Below are positions 1-11,633 of a stretch of 64,000 nt of DNA, in pieces. The notes beneath the pieces were generated by a model. It was not told the DNA's origin. It made no database searches and saw nothing but the letters and a program-made list of their open reading frames with translations. The number at the start of each line of letters is the position of its first letter. The first letter of the stretch is position 1. Source of the DNA: Macrobrachium rosenbergii (taxonomy: Eukaryota > Arthropoda > Malacostraca > Decapoda > Palaemonidae); the NCBI RefSeq assembly GCF_040412425.1, contig NC_089784.1, positions 39,903,070 through 39,967,069 on the forward strand, read 5' to 3'. Position numbers and translations under genes: made by a program.

Positions 1-930
1 ACAGGGAACAAATTATACTGCGTTTTGATATCAAAGATATTGAGTCTCACTGGAGTTTGATTCCAAAGACAGGAAACATATTATACTGAATTTTTATGCC
101 ATGAAAGGAAAAGCTACACTGGTTTTTGATGCCAACGATAAGAACGAAATTTCATTGGATTCTGATACAAAGGCAGAGAAAAGTTATTACTGGATTCTAG
201 TACCAAAAACAGGAAATGTTACCTAGTTTCTGTTCTCCAAGACAGGCAACAAATTGTACTGAATTTTTATACTAATGGCAGGGACAAGTTACCCTAGGGT
301 CTGATACCTAAGACTAGAAGCAAATTACACTGGATTCTGAAACCAAAGACAGGAAACAGATTATATTTGATTTTTATACCAAAAATAGGACACGTTACAC
401 TGGATTCGGATGCCAAAGACAGGAAATAATTGCACTGGATCCTGACTCTAAAGACAGGAAGCAAGTTATACTGGATTTTGATAAGAAAAATAGGATAAAT
501 CCTTTACTGGATTCTGATACAAAAGGCTGGGAAATGATTATTTTGCAATTTGACATCAAAGGCAGGAGTATTATTACAAAGTATTTTGATACCTAAGACG
601 GGAAACATATTACATTGGTTTCTGATACCAAAGACAGAAGAAAAATGATCCTAGGTTCTCTTACCAAAGACCAGATAATGAATTATACCGGAATCTGAAA
701 ACAAAGACAGGAAAGAAGTACACTGGATTCTGATCCAAAAAGACAGAAAAGTTTTAACACAGGACTCTCTTAGCAAGGGGCACACAACATGGCTAATCTT
801 GATTCTGATATCTTTGGACAAAAGAAAAGAAGCAACGTTGCCCAGAGATACCAAAAAACACGGAATAAAATATAGATTACAGGTTTTTAAAACCAAGAGA
901 CAGAGTGACATGAAAACTGAATTTCATTAC
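1..930. repeat. Degenerate 35-36 bp tandem array
   Basis: A unit of roughly 35 bp recurs throughout, built on the phrases 'ttacactggattctg', 'ataccaaagacagg' and 'aaacaaa'. The 'actgg' landmarks fall about every 35 bases (near 13, 46, 83, 115, 150, 186, 255, 326, 397 and so on). Copies are diverged and the array starts before the window, so its full length is unknown. The short ORFs crossing it are by-products. No coding function is apparent. Confidence 0.8.
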
Positions 931-1075
931 TAAAAGAAACAAAACAAGTGCCACCAGAAATTAAGGGTTCCATGTTCAAGTGCCCACGGGGATCCAGCGC
1001 TTATTGTGTGAGTTGCTCTCCGCACAGTAGTACTCGAGGTTCCTTGCTGGGACCCCTCGTCACCAGCTTCACTGT

Positions 1076-1385
1076 TTATTGCCTTTTACTTTTCATCCTT
1101 TCCCTGCGGTCTCTTCCCACCTGGCAGTCCGACTCCTTGATTGCTACCCTGTCCCTGTCTCAAGTAATAATGAAAATTATGCACCACTTACAAGTCCTCG
1201 TCACTGAGCCTTTCGGCACCACCTTCATGGTTGGCTACCACGTAGAGAAACTCGCCCTCGCTGCTTCTATTGGAGCAGTCAGCTGTGACGTGAGTCGCTT
1301 CGTGAGATGGTACTTGAGATGGTATAGCTGCCGCAATGGCGATGTTTGGCAGAGCTGCTAGTGCGCAAAGGACGGCGAAGAGAAT
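1076..1385 (-). CDS. Candidate small secreted protein, exons 2 and 3
   Basis: Two minus-strand exons read as one short secreted protein. Exon 2 (1385-1192) follows an acceptor ending tgttctcag and begins with a hydrophobic run (ILFAVLCALAALPNIAIA) that looks like a signal-peptide core with an Ala-rich cleavage area. It continues with an acidic, Cys-containing segment (ADCSNRSSEGEF, then AERLSDEDL) and ends at a good donor (gtaagt). Exon 3 begins at 1155 or 1149, two in-frame acceptors 6 bp apart. It reads VAIKESDCQVGRDRRERM and stops at 1076-1078. The product would be about 85 aa, with one Cys in each exon and a basic tail. The joining phase fits (2+1). The first exon is uncertain: MYL followed by gtaagt at 3351-3343 fits in phase but is 2 kb away. 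I recognise no family. The layout (tiny first exon, then signal peptide) resembles the cuticle gene at 11634-13673, but there is no RR domain. Confidence 0.45.
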
Positions 1386-4282
1386 CTGAGAACAGATATA
1401 AGGCGATTTTTAGTCTCATAGAAATAGCTACGTTGTAACCAGATTAATACCTTTAGGGCAGAATCTTTGAGATTATCTAAAACGACTTCTATCTTTTTCC
1501 GGGAGGTGACGCATATCTTAAATTTGGCATTATGTGTACTTCACTTGAACACATTTACTGATTTAGGTGTAATAATCTAACCTCACATGTTTGATATAAA
1601 TTATGCATTTTTATTTTATCCGATAAATGACGTTTGAGCTTAAGTTTGGTATTGTGCACTCTTCCCTAGACTTCTGCCCTTAAACAGGTTTACATATTTA
1701 GGAACTGAAGTAGAAGAAATAGATTATGCCGTTTCGAAATTCTGTGACTATAACACTGCTCCCTTTTGAATAAATGTTTACAATAAAAACCCATCGGGGA
1801 AACGTACGATTCTGCAGCCAAGCATTATCCCAACAGATGGACATTGTCGTTGATACTCGAAACAATAGTGATATACAAAGACAAATCTGACTGGTTTTGG
1901 TCTTTACTTTGTTGCTGTCCTTTATTTAGTTAATTATCTCTTCGAAGCATTCAGCATTTTTTCTGAACGCCTCAGGCTCTGGCATAGTTTATTGCAGATC
2001 GTTCCGTGAAGACGTGTTCATTTATCTGGCAATGTGCTCACATCGTACTGTTACTCTTGCATGCATGCAGAACACATTGCAAGGACATCCTTGAATATTC
2101 ACTCATTCTGTTGACTTCCCGGGGCTCACGATGACCCAGTTCATCTTCGATTATAAATTTTTAGTCTTTAAGCACTTGCGCAATAACACATGAGCTATAC
2201 GGAGTGGATGAAGTCTGAGAAGAGAGGGTCGTGTCATTAGACGCTTTCTGCCTGAGGGATATTTCACGTCAATTCAATCTAAATTCGAAGCATATCTTTA
2301 TAAGTCTTGAGAAGACAGAGTATGGTAGGAATGTCTAATTTTCTTTTTTGCTTATTATATAAAGAAAACCCTTTTACGTCACTAGTTCGTGTGAACAATT
2401 TTAAGGAAGAATCTATTGACAATTATACCACAGGACTGTGTTTCTACAAGGTGAGCATCTGAGGACAGTTTTTCAAAAGAAAATCAAGAAATAGATAAAG
2501 TCAGATTAATATCAGCAAAAGTGGCGCAGAATGTGAAACGCTGAGGAAGTATTGGACGACAGGTTAAGGTTAGAGAAAAAGTCATGAAATGTCTGTCTTA
2601 AAAGTTTAGATGAGTTGACTTACTGTAGGATTAGCTCTCTGACGAGAAAGTGAAGAAAGATCAAAATTATAAATGTATCATTGGCATTAAGACTAGCATA
2701 TTTAGGTGGGAACTCAAAGTCTTATTCAGATCTCTCGCAAGTTAAAAACAAATTATAAAAAAAAAGAACTGGGTTTTGTCGGAGAAACAAGATAATATAA
2801 GAGCAGGCACAACTTCCGCCGCTATCTGAGTTTGGTTGTTTTCCTTGTGAATCTCATGTTAAACGTTGTTTACATTATTTATAATTCAAAGCTGCTAAGG
2901 TACTAGCTCTTGCCTAATTGCTGTTCCTAACTGTACTCTAATTTTTCAAGATGCTTCCATCGCATCAGCCCAAGATTCACTTCAGAGAATGAAGACATCA
3001 AAAGCAATGTTCCTTACCTAAAAGCAACGTAAACGACTTGTCAGCTGCTTCAAATATTCCCATGCAAAATTATACAAATCACATAATATGCAAGTAATTT
3101 CTTTAGTGTTCTTTCTAGATCAAGAAAGAATTACTTTATTTAAGAAAAAATCAGGAAATCTTCTAACTATCCAGAACCTTCCAGCAAGTGTTCATAAGGA
3201 AAATGACCCTCCTAATCAGATAAAAAATCAAAAGTTATCCCTACCATATATAAGCAACAGATATGATAATACGTTAGTTGTTACAAATATTCAAAGAGAA
3301 TATAACCAAAGTACATGAGTATAGACGAAAAAGGACTTACGAGATACATAATGGCAGTGTCGGTGGCTCTGGAAGATGAAGGTGGAGATGCGGTAAAGGT
3401 GAGTAACTCCAAGTCACTGAAGAGACAGATCATTTCCACCTCTCGGGTAAGTACTGTTCCCCGGCTGTCCCCAGGTATTGTCCCCCACGCTATTTGCAAT
3501 GCAATGCAGTGTGCTGACGTTAATCTTTCGACGTTGATATGCAACCTCGCGCCTTTGTTCATTCTGAATATTTATATGTTGCGCCTTTGGATGCAAGAGT
3601 GAGGATCAGACGTCTCGTCTCATATCTCCTGAAGGGTGTATCTGTATCGTCAGTTTCGGCTGAGCGATGATCTCCCGCCCTCAATAATGGTGTCAAATGA
3701 ATTTTTAGCAAGTTCAGAGAATGACACGTTTTCTTTCAGCACAACCAGATCAACGTAGGAGCTGACACCCCGTAGAGTTGACAACATCTATCTATTTGTC
3801 TGTCTATCATTTCGTCTATTAATCCCAGGCTATTGAGATAAATGACAGCTTGCTTCAGATAGATCATTTTTTTTTTTTTTTCATTTATTTTTCTGCCGCA
3901 CTGCCAAAGAGACAATAACATCGCAGCCAAAAAGATTGCACAAACAAATATGAATAGGTGCACAAATGCATTCCTAATCAGTTACTGCCTGATAATATAT
4001 TCAAATAAAAGCTGATATGCCGGATGACTTGCCTACCTATAATGAGTCTGCCAAGAACCAGATCGAACCCAGGAGAGAAATCTGTCCTGATTACATACGT
4101 GCGTGTCATCATGAGTCATCTGACTGACAATGGCCAAAGTTACGTTCCTGTGTTGACGTTCAACGTCCGTTTCTGAACGAAATAATTAGTTTGAAAATGC
4201 GTGATACCAGTCTGTGGCGATGGGACGCATTTCTATAATTCTTATTTAGGTGTTGAGTCACCTGACTGCCCATTGTCCTGAA
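1386..4282. other. AT-rich non-coding stretch
   Basis: I see no convincing gene here apart from possible first exons near 3343-3408. On the minus strand ATG TAT CTC precedes a gtaagt donor (3351-3343). On the plus strand ATGGCAGTGTCGGTGGC at 3352 runs to a gtgagt donor at about 3400. They overlap antisense, so at most one is likely to be real. A TATAAATA lies on the minus strand near 3569-3576. A tRNA-like B-box (GGTTCGATC) is on the minus strand near 4050-4060. TCTA-rich sequence lies near 3786-3815. Confidence 0.4.
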
Positions 4283-4283
4283 C

Positions 4284-4353
<70 letters not shown>

Positions 4354-4363
4354 GTTGTTGTTG
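4283..4363. repeat. (ATT)n/(GTT)n microsatellite
   Basis: About 70 bases of ATT repeats followed by a few GTT units. A second pure ATT tract occurs at 4943-5026. The long Tyr, Ile or Leu runs predicted through it are translation artefacts. Confidence 0.95.
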
Positions 4364-4942
4364 TCCTCGACAACGACGTGATTTTATTCCTGTTTGTTTG
4401 TCTATTTGACTGATTTTTTGTTCACTATTAGGGTTAAGTTGAAAGCTATTGCTGATTTTTATGATTATGATTTTTATGATTATTCTGTGGTCCGGGGATA
4501 GCTGGCTCAATTTTGGGAAAGAATTTTTATGCCTAGGGGTCAAAGGTTACATAAGAATCTGACAAAAGTGGTAACTTTTGACTATACGATATAGACTTCA
4601 TATTTGACATGCATATTCCTCTAATGAAGCTGATGTGGAGTTAGGTCACAGTAAATGTCAAATTAGATGCCAGGGAACAATTAGGAATTTAGGTTGTGCT
4701 TTTGGCTCGGTTTCTTGTTTGTTTTTTACCTGGTTATTTGTCAGCTTGTCAGCAGGATTACACCAGATGCTCCGTGGATTCTTACGAGAAGTTTACTAAG
4801 GCTGATTCTTGTGACGAGCAACAAGAAAAGAATGCAAGAATGTGACGAGATGGGAATGTAAGGATGAAACATGCCGGAAGAGGATGTATACCTTTTACGG
4901 GGAGGGTGCTCAGCCCTGGCAGAGGTTTACGTTCTCCGAACA

Positions 4943-4943
4943 C

Positions 4944-5025
<82 letters not shown>

Positions 5026-5026
5026 T
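4943..5026. repeat. (ATT)n microsatellite
   Basis: Uninterrupted ATT trinucleotide repeats. The flanks (4364-4942 and 5027-5280) show no gene. Confidence 0.95.
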
Positions 5027-5282
5027 CTGCGCATACTTATAAGAAATTTCTAACCTAGTTTTCGTCATTTGGCGAGTATGAGGAAAACTCTTGTCTTTTG
5101 AAAAGTGTATGTTATAAAACCACAATAATTCAGTTCTATAAAATGCAGTGTTACTCCTCTCAATTACCTAAACCTTAACTGATAAAATAGAATGTAACAG
5201 GACTTCTAACAGTGATCAAGCTAGTTGTGTGTATATAACATCCATTCCTCACGGTGAAAGGCTAGAAGACTATGGGCTAATG

Positions 5283-5310
5283 AAAATACACACACATACA
5301 CACACACTAA

Positions 5311-5402
<92 letters not shown>

Positions 5403-5460
5403 TTAAATATAGTATATATATATATATATATACATGTACATGTGTATATACATACATATA
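5283..5460. repeat. (CA)n/(TA)n compound microsatellite
   Basis: A short CA-rich tract is followed by a long TA run (about 5317-5395) and a second TA run with TACATG interruptions. A further pure TA run lies at 5755-5842. The DNA between them has no recognisable gene. Confidence 0.95.
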
Positions 5461-5753
5461 TACATATTAATCAAAATATAGGAGGAACTAGAATACAGAG
5501 ACTGAAACTGGTGGCTAGTTGCATTAGAACAACGCAGAAAATGGAAGTGGCCGAGAATCAAAGAAACGCGAGAGAGTTTACAAGACAGACATGTGTAATG
5601 CATTGTGAGTAAAGTGCCGACGAGCTGCTAATGAACGTTCTGCTTATGTATATAAAAACAGCCTATAGACTGAAGACATTTTTTCACTAGATTCATCCTT
5701 TTCTCGGCAGTTGAAAGATACAAAAGGCCCTGCTTGATGTTTCGTTTTCATCT

Positions 5754-5754
<1 letters not shown>

Positions 5755-5842
<88 letters not shown>
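5755..5842. repeat. (TA)n microsatellite
   Basis: A pure TA dinucleotide tract. The following 500 bases to 6350 hold no recognisable feature beyond a short GT run at 6115-6140. Confidence 0.95.
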
Positions 5843-5844
<2 letters not shown>

Positions 5845-6349
5845 CCTTATTAATGTTCTTTCCTTCTCCTTTCTTTACCCATCATTTGTGTTAATGCTAA
5901 TTAATGACCCTTGCATGCATTCAAATGGTTATATACCACCTTTGATATCAGTTTTTCTTTTAACTGAGTCTCATTTGATTTCTTTTGCTCTATTGTACGT
6001 AGTTTACTTGATAGGGATTCAGAGTAAAGGCGAAAGGTCGTATACTGTGTTGTTTCAGTTGCGTCGTGGCCATATACTGTTTATATTTAGTACTATGTTA
6101 ATTCCAAGCATATGTATGTGTGTGTGTGCGTGTGTGTGTACAGTATCCAACAACAACCGAAATTAAAGGGGGTGTAACCATTTTAATAAATACAAAGGTC
6201 ATTACATTTTACGTAGGTCTTCAGGTGAGGAACAGCAGTCTAGTATTAAGTCAGGTAATATATACACAAGAGAGTGTAAGGACATTAACAAAGATTTCTG
6301 GGATTCTTTGGTTTCTCTGAAATTCCATACAAACGTACTCTGCGAACAT

Positions 6350-6549
<200 letters not shown>

Positions 6550-7689
6550 AATGCCCATTCAGACTTCTTGTTTCTCTACTTGCTGTAAATGACTTCCTCA
6601 CTAGTGTCCTTGACATTATGCGTCGGCCAATACATTCATTTCCACATCATCTCTTGCCGTAGAAAATGAATAGGGAATATTCATATCCATAACGACAAAC
6701 AACAAATTTTAGTATGATGATCCCATATGTACTGTAATAATGGCCCTGGGCCATACTGTTGTTTTCACCATATACACGGATTTCCATTGCCTGTCTTCAG
6801 CCAGGTTGTTGGTTCCAAAACGAGCGATCAGGCTCATATAGACGTGACTGCAATGGACGCAGTCTCTTTTTCTCTCTTTTCTCTCTCCTCTATGGTTCAT
6901 TCGTTTCCACACATTCCTTTCTGTCTGCTACCTTGAACCAAGTCCGACGGTTATTATAGTGCTACACTTACTTCTCTTGTTATACTTCCATCTTCTTTTT
7001 TCCCTTTCGTGGAGAATGTTTTAAAGAGGTGAACACGCGCATAACTACCGAAATCGTGTATAATCAGGCAGTCAGAGCAATCGCAGCGTAATTTCAAACA
7101 AACTGTCGGGAGTAATGACCAAAGTCTCACCTATAAACATGCATAGTAATTGGTGGTTATCTGGGACAAGCTTAGAAAAGGGTTTTTGTAAAACATTACA
7201 ATGGAGCAATTGCTGGATAGTGGATTATTAACAAAAAATTATTCGACCATTTATCAAAAAATGGTAAAGGAAGCCTCTCAGGATAGTCCAACGTACAAAG
7301 ACGGAACAAAAGCACTTCAACATGAAAGAACTACTGCAGGGGAGAAATATACGTGGGCTTTAAAGAGATTACCCAGTGTTTCACATAAGCAGTTCGTTAG
7401 GTCCTTCATGTGATTGTTCTGTAGCATGCTACTTTTTATTTAACTCTAAATAGTGATGTAAATGAGCCCTTTAGTTTTCTAAATTGTCACTGGTTATTGA
7501 AGAGATAAAAAGAATACTACAGTATATAAAGGACTGGAGACACTAAAAGAAATTCAAGTTGTCCTAATCCCCATCAAGAAAACTTAATTAGGTCTACACC
7601 AACACCACTATAGAAGCTTTAAGCAACACTGAGAACGGGCTTCGAAGACCTTAGAGCTTGAGGAAAAGGGTCTGTGAACAGCAGCATTT

Positions 7690-7812
7690 GACTAAGGAAG
7701 TGTAGAACAGAAGAGCCATGAAGGAAATCATTAGTAACAGGGAGAAAAAGAGGAGGTGAGAGAACGTATCCCTGATGGGCGCCTCTTTAAATAAGGAAAG
7801 AACTAAATGTAG
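7690..7812 (-). pseudogene. Non-LTR retrotransposon reverse transcriptase fragment
   Basis: Minus-strand translation across this interval gives GAHQGYVLSPPLFLPVTNDF. This matches the spacing of the conserved reverse-transcriptase block usually written G-x-x-QG-x-x-LSPLLF-x-x-x-xND. About 20 residues later comes LLFTD, in the place of the catalytic (F/Y)ADD box. Only this short piece is legible and the catalytic Asp pair is not intact, so it is a dead LINE remnant. It lies just upstream of the 25-bp minisatellite. Confidence 0.5.
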
Positions 7813-7919
7813 TACCACGAACTACCTCAAAAATACATCGATCAGATCAGTAAATTCAAAGAATTTTGAACTGAAGCCTGATGGAAGGAGGTAGTCTTGC
7901 TAGCAGGGCTCATGCCAAA

Positions 7920-8602
7920 CACTCATGCCAAGCTTAGAGATTCCAAAGCAAAGAAAAGAGAATCTAAAAGTTCCAAAGAAAAGAAAATCTAAAAGTTCCA
8001 AAGAAAAGAGAATCTAAAAGTCCCAAAGAAAAGAAAATCTAAAAGTTCCAAAGAAAAGAGAATCTAAAAGTTTAAAAAAAAAAAAAAAGGAAATATAAAA
8101 GTTCCTAAGAAAAGAGGATCTAAAAGTCCCAAAGAAAAGAAAATCTAAAAGTTCCAAAGAAAAGAGAATCTAAAAGCTTCAAAAAAAGGAAATATAAAAG
8201 TTCCTAAGAAAAGAGAATCTAAAAGTTCCAAAGAAGAGAAAATCTAAAAGTTCCAAAGAAAAGAGAATCTAAAAGTTCCAAAGAAGAGAAAATCTAAAAG
8301 TTTTAAAGAAAAGAGAATCTAAAAGTTTCAAAAAAAAGGAAATATAAAAGTTCCTAAGAAAAGAGAATCTAAAAGTTCCAAAGAAAAAGTTCCAAAGAAA
8401 AGAGAATCTAAAAGTTTCAAAAAAGGGAAATATAAAAGTTCCTAAGAAAAGAGAATCTAAAAGTTCCAAAGAAAAGAGAATCTAAAAGTTTCAAAAAAAA
8501 GGAAATATAAAAGTTCCTAAGAAAAGAGAATCTAAAAGTTCCAAAGAAGAGAAAATCTAAAAGTTCCCAAGAAAAGAGAATCTGAAATTTCCTAAGAAAA
8601 GA
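7920..8602. repeat. 25-bp minisatellite with a longer variant unit
   Basis: Tandem copies of a unit like 'aaagaaaagagaatctaa' plus 'aagttcc' (25 bp) alternate with a longer variant containing 'tttcaaaaaaaaggaaat'. The array is strongly purine-biased on the plus strand. Read on the minus strand it gives Phe-rich ORFs (repeated FLGTFRFS), which come from the repeat and not from a gene. Confidence 0.9.
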
Positions 8603-8879
8603 TGATAAGTTAAACAGAAAGTGATATCTTTTCATTTTTATAACCACGTTGCCCTCTTCTTAAATTATCTTCAATGTTATCAAAACTGACAACGAAAAAG
8701 GCTGCGACAGTAAATACAGTTTAACTGGAAGCCATTGACGTGTCATGAAGAGCAGCACGCATCAGAGGTTTGATGAAGTCAATCTTATAGCGACAATATA
8801 AAAATTAAATTAAAAAACAACAAAAAAACATTTAATTGTGTACACAAGAAATATCAGGTTTCGCGTGTAAATTATTTTA

Positions 8880-9081
<202 letters not shown>

Positions 9082-9220
9082 CAATTGCTTTAGTGACATC
9101 AGTAAATTTTTTGACATCAGGTTTTTTTTATCTTCATATTGTCGGATTTTTTTCCGGTTATCATGCGTCAATCTTCGATAAGGAATACACTGACTTCTAT
9201 CTTTCATTTATTGTTTTCCG

Positions 9221-9259
9221 TCACAACAGCTGTTTCACCACTCTGTAGCATTATCAAGT
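9221..9259 (-). ncRNA. Hammerhead-like motif in left arm (degenerate)
   Basis: Minus-strand order: ACTTGATAATG, a weak stem-loop (CTAC/GTGG), TGAAA, then CAGCTG and TTGTGAC. The layout mimics a hammerhead core (CUGAUGA, stem II, GAAA, short stem III). The CUGAUGA box is altered to UUGAUAA and there is an extra base before stem II, so activity is doubtful. Penelope-like elements are known to carry hammerhead motifs in their terminal repeats. That knowledge, not an exact match, supports the call. Confidence 0.35.
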
Positions 9260-9523
9260 GACTATTGGCTTACAATTTGGGTTTACAATGATTTTGTCTC
9301 TCCATCAGGAGGGAAAAGTAGACCTAAGCGGTGATTGGTCCAGGGATTTAGATGAACAACTTTTTAGAGTCGAAAGCTTTAGGTGTAACTTACATATGTT
9401 TAGAATCTACGTAATAGTTGTATATAAATTTATAAGTGCATGTTTGAGAAAACTCACAAAAATTATTATGTATGACAAAGGACAATAGGGGATTCCTTGA
9501 AAAGAAACTCGGAGCTTAATTTC

Positions 9524-10461
9524 ACCACAGAGTACAGCTAGCAAAAGACCTTGCCTTTCCTGAATGTCCTAGTTATACAGTAATAAGGACAATTTCAAAC
9601 TGCTGTATTTACAAATGCAACGAGCGCTGGCTGTTGCTTGACTGCCCGGGGAGAATGCCCAGATGCCTACAAAAAGTCAGTAGTGAGTGCTTATGCCAAA
9701 AGAGCACTCACTCATCACACTTCTTGGAGAGATGTAAATAACGAATTAGACAGAATTCGCCAGTAATTAACAAATAACAGGCACGTAGATCACATCACTG
9801 GAACCGCGATTAAAAAGAAAATTGACGAATTCTACCAACAGATCACGGCGACGGCAGGAAGAACCTGGTCATTTACCATTGCTTGCACTATGAGCAATCA
9901 TTATTAGGGCCGTAACACCCAAGGGCCCCTTAAAGAAAATTAACCTCCTGCGATACAGCTAACCAAACTTAGTAGCAGTCCTTCTAAGGAAAAACAGCAC
10001 CGCTCCCGTGAGAACGAAGAAGATGAGTACGGATGTGGTGTATAATTTCATATGCCCAGTGTAGATGTGCAAATCTCACAACAAAACCTACACCGTTCAC
10101 ACTACTACACCCCTTCGAAGGCGACTGCTAGCTCACAGAAATCATGGGGCCATACACCAGCGTTTTGTCGATATGCATGAAAGGAAACCATCCCCGCAAG
10201 AGTTGACTGAAAGCTCCCAGACTATCCATAAAGAAAGTAACCATGGCCGTCCTTTTAATAGCGGAAGCGGTAAGCATCCCACTCAAAAACCGACTCTTAT
10301 TATCCACTAAGAGTCGGATCACATATTTCCCTTCCAGCAGAAGGAGGAATGCGCGAGTGAACGCAGACCAGACAGCGCGCCCCCGAACGCTCGACACATC
10401 GCTTCCGACAAGAAATACAAGAGCACCCAGTGAAGCACAAGTTAATCCCACATGCCCCTGA
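9524..10461 (+). pseudogene. Penelope-like RT C-terminus plus GIY-YIG region, decayed
   Basis: From about 9524 a single frame reads QKTLPFLNVLVIQ, then, after stops, CPDAYKKSVVSAYAKRALTH and SWRDVNNELDRIRQ. This is the region after the RT catalytic core that I associate with Penelope-like RTs (LPFLDVLV motif, then YK-x-x-V-x-x-A-x-x-RAL). Near 10035 VVYNFICPV, then CKSHNKTYT and TTTPLRRRLLAHRNHGAI, resemble the start of a GIY-YIG endonuclease domain and its conserved Arg/His helix. After a frameshift near 10243 AVLLIAEAVSIPLKN continues the C-terminal tail. There are at least five internal stops and one frameshift, so it cannot be translated. The catalytic YADD box is not in this copy (5' truncated). 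It is confined between the inverted arms. Confidence 0.7.
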
Positions 10462-10840
10462 GGCCTCTCCCGACATGAGCCACGAACGTTATCTAGTAGC
10501 TGAATTATGCAAAATATGCTTTTGTATAAATAAACACATATTTGTAAATATGATATATACATTCATACCATTAAACATTAACTATAACCTTTGTCATACG
10601 TTACAATTTTTGTGAAATCTCTCAAACAAGCGCTTATAAATTCTGTATACATTTTAGGTAGATTCTAAACGCATTGTTTTATAATTAGAATATCCATTCC
10701 ACATATATAAATTATACCTAAAGCTTTTGACCCCAAAAAGTGGTTCATTTTAATCCCTGGACAAGTCACCACTTAGGTCCACTTTTCCTTCCGCATGGAG
10801 AGACAAAATTATTGTAAACCCAAATTATAAGCCAGTAGTC

Positions 10841-10881
10841 ACTTGATAATGCCACAGAGTGGTGAAACAGCTGTTGTGACG
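10841..10881 (+). ncRNA. Hammerhead-like motif in right arm (degenerate)
   Basis: This is the better preserved of the two arm copies. ACTTGATAATG is followed by a perfect short hairpin CCAC-AGA-GTGG (GCCAC/GTGGT if a G-T pair is allowed), then GAAA, then the palindrome CAGCTG and TTGTGAC. The stem II partner bases are intact here but not in the left copy. The two diagnostic core positions of CUGAUGA still differ (UUGAUAA). Confidence 0.4.
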
Positions 10882-11061
10882 GAAACCATAAATGGAAGAT
10901 AGAAGTTGTTGGGAAATCTCCACCGAAGACTGACACATGCGAATTGGAAAAAACTCCGGCGAGATGAAGATTCCTGCAAAAAGCGTATTCATGCCGCTAA
11001 AGCCATTGCTTTTAACGAAAGTTGTCTGAGAGGAATACTATGCCATAAAAGTATGTATATA

Positions 11062-11065
<4 letters not shown>

Positions 11066-11155
<90 letters not shown>

Positions 11156-11240
11156 TTTATATTATATGCACATATATGTATATATATATATGTATATATA
11201 TATATATTTATATATATATATATATATATACACATATAGA
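11066..11240. repeat. (TA)n microsatellite at right edge of the Penelope-like element
   Basis: Long TA tract with a few TATTTATA and GCACATA interruptions. It directly follows the right inverted arm, mirroring 8903-9077 on the other side. Confidence 0.95.
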
Positions 11241-11295
11241 CAGATATATATAATGTGTCTATCTGTGTATGGTTTCATATAATTCCTTAATATAT

Positions 11296-11378
11296 TCTAT
11301 TATGGCCGAGGGAGTCAGGTCAATGTCACATACTGCAAAGCCAAAAGGCCATAGGTTCGAATCCACGTACTGGGAAGG
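11296..11378 (+). repeat. tRNA-like SINE head
   Basis: TATGGCCGAGGGAGTCAGG resembles a tRNA-Leu/Ser type A box region and GGTTCGAATCC (11354-11364) is a perfect-looking B box. The two are spaced as in a tRNA with a variable arm. The acceptor stem does not close, so a tRNA-derived SINE is more likely than a tRNA gene. It lies about 250 bp downstream of the cuticle gene's stop. Confidence 0.5.
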
Positions 11379-11577
11379 AGCATGTATTTCAATTGCCTTG
11401 GCTAAAAATCATTTCCAGTGTAAAGTGATTTCGATACTAACGTTTTATGTGAGGCTTAACATAAGCATGTAATTAAGATTGTTGATTACCCAGTGCAGCA
11501 AAAATCTTGACTGCTGGTTAGCAGCTGTGGTCAAATGTGAAGAAAACTTGCAAAATGCTTCGTGAAAGAGATAATTG

Positions 11578-11583
11578 TTTATT
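11578..11583 (-). terminator. Poly(A) signal of the intact cuticle gene
   Basis: AATAAA on the minus strand, about 50 bases after the TAG stop. Confidence 0.6.
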
Positions 11584-11633
11584 ATAAATAGCTTACATAC
11601 AGTAGATATCAGCAATGAAAGAGTTATGGATGA

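Larger units (their letters stand above)
9078..11060 (+). mobile_element. Penelope-like retroelement with inverted terminal repeats
   Basis: A roughly 2-kb unit bounded on both sides by (TA)n tracts. Its left arm (9078-9484) recurs as a reverse complement at about 10574-11060. Shared blocks include the strings around 'cgtcacaacagctgtttcacc' (9220s) and 'ggtgaaacagctgttgtgac' (10861-10880), the 'tggtttacaat/attgtaaaccc' region and the TGACAAAGG end. Between the arms is a decayed reading frame that resembles the C-terminal reverse transcriptase followed by a GIY-YIG-like nuclease. Penelope-like elements are known for RT plus GIY-YIG and for repeated ends that can be inverted. The arms differ by many substitutions, so the insertion is old. 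Confidence 0.75.

Noticed and set aside
4842..5058. ORFs with long Tyr, Ile or Leu homopolymers
   Set aside because: They are the three frames of an ATT microsatellite.
7201..7413. 70-codon plus ORF (MEQLLDSGLLTKNYS...)
   Set aside because: No recognised domain, AT-rich codons, no promoter or splice context. Kept only as a note.
7920..8602. CRISPR-like array
   Set aside because: Repeats are contiguous without unique spacers, and the genome is eukaryotic.
8269..8647. Phe-rich minus-strand ORFs
   Set aside because: Translation of the 25-bp minisatellite.
11296..11378. Functional tRNA gene
   Set aside because: A and B boxes are present but the acceptor stem does not pair. A SINE is more likely. 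The same reasoning applies at 19636-19722, 46363-46436 and 62000-62070.
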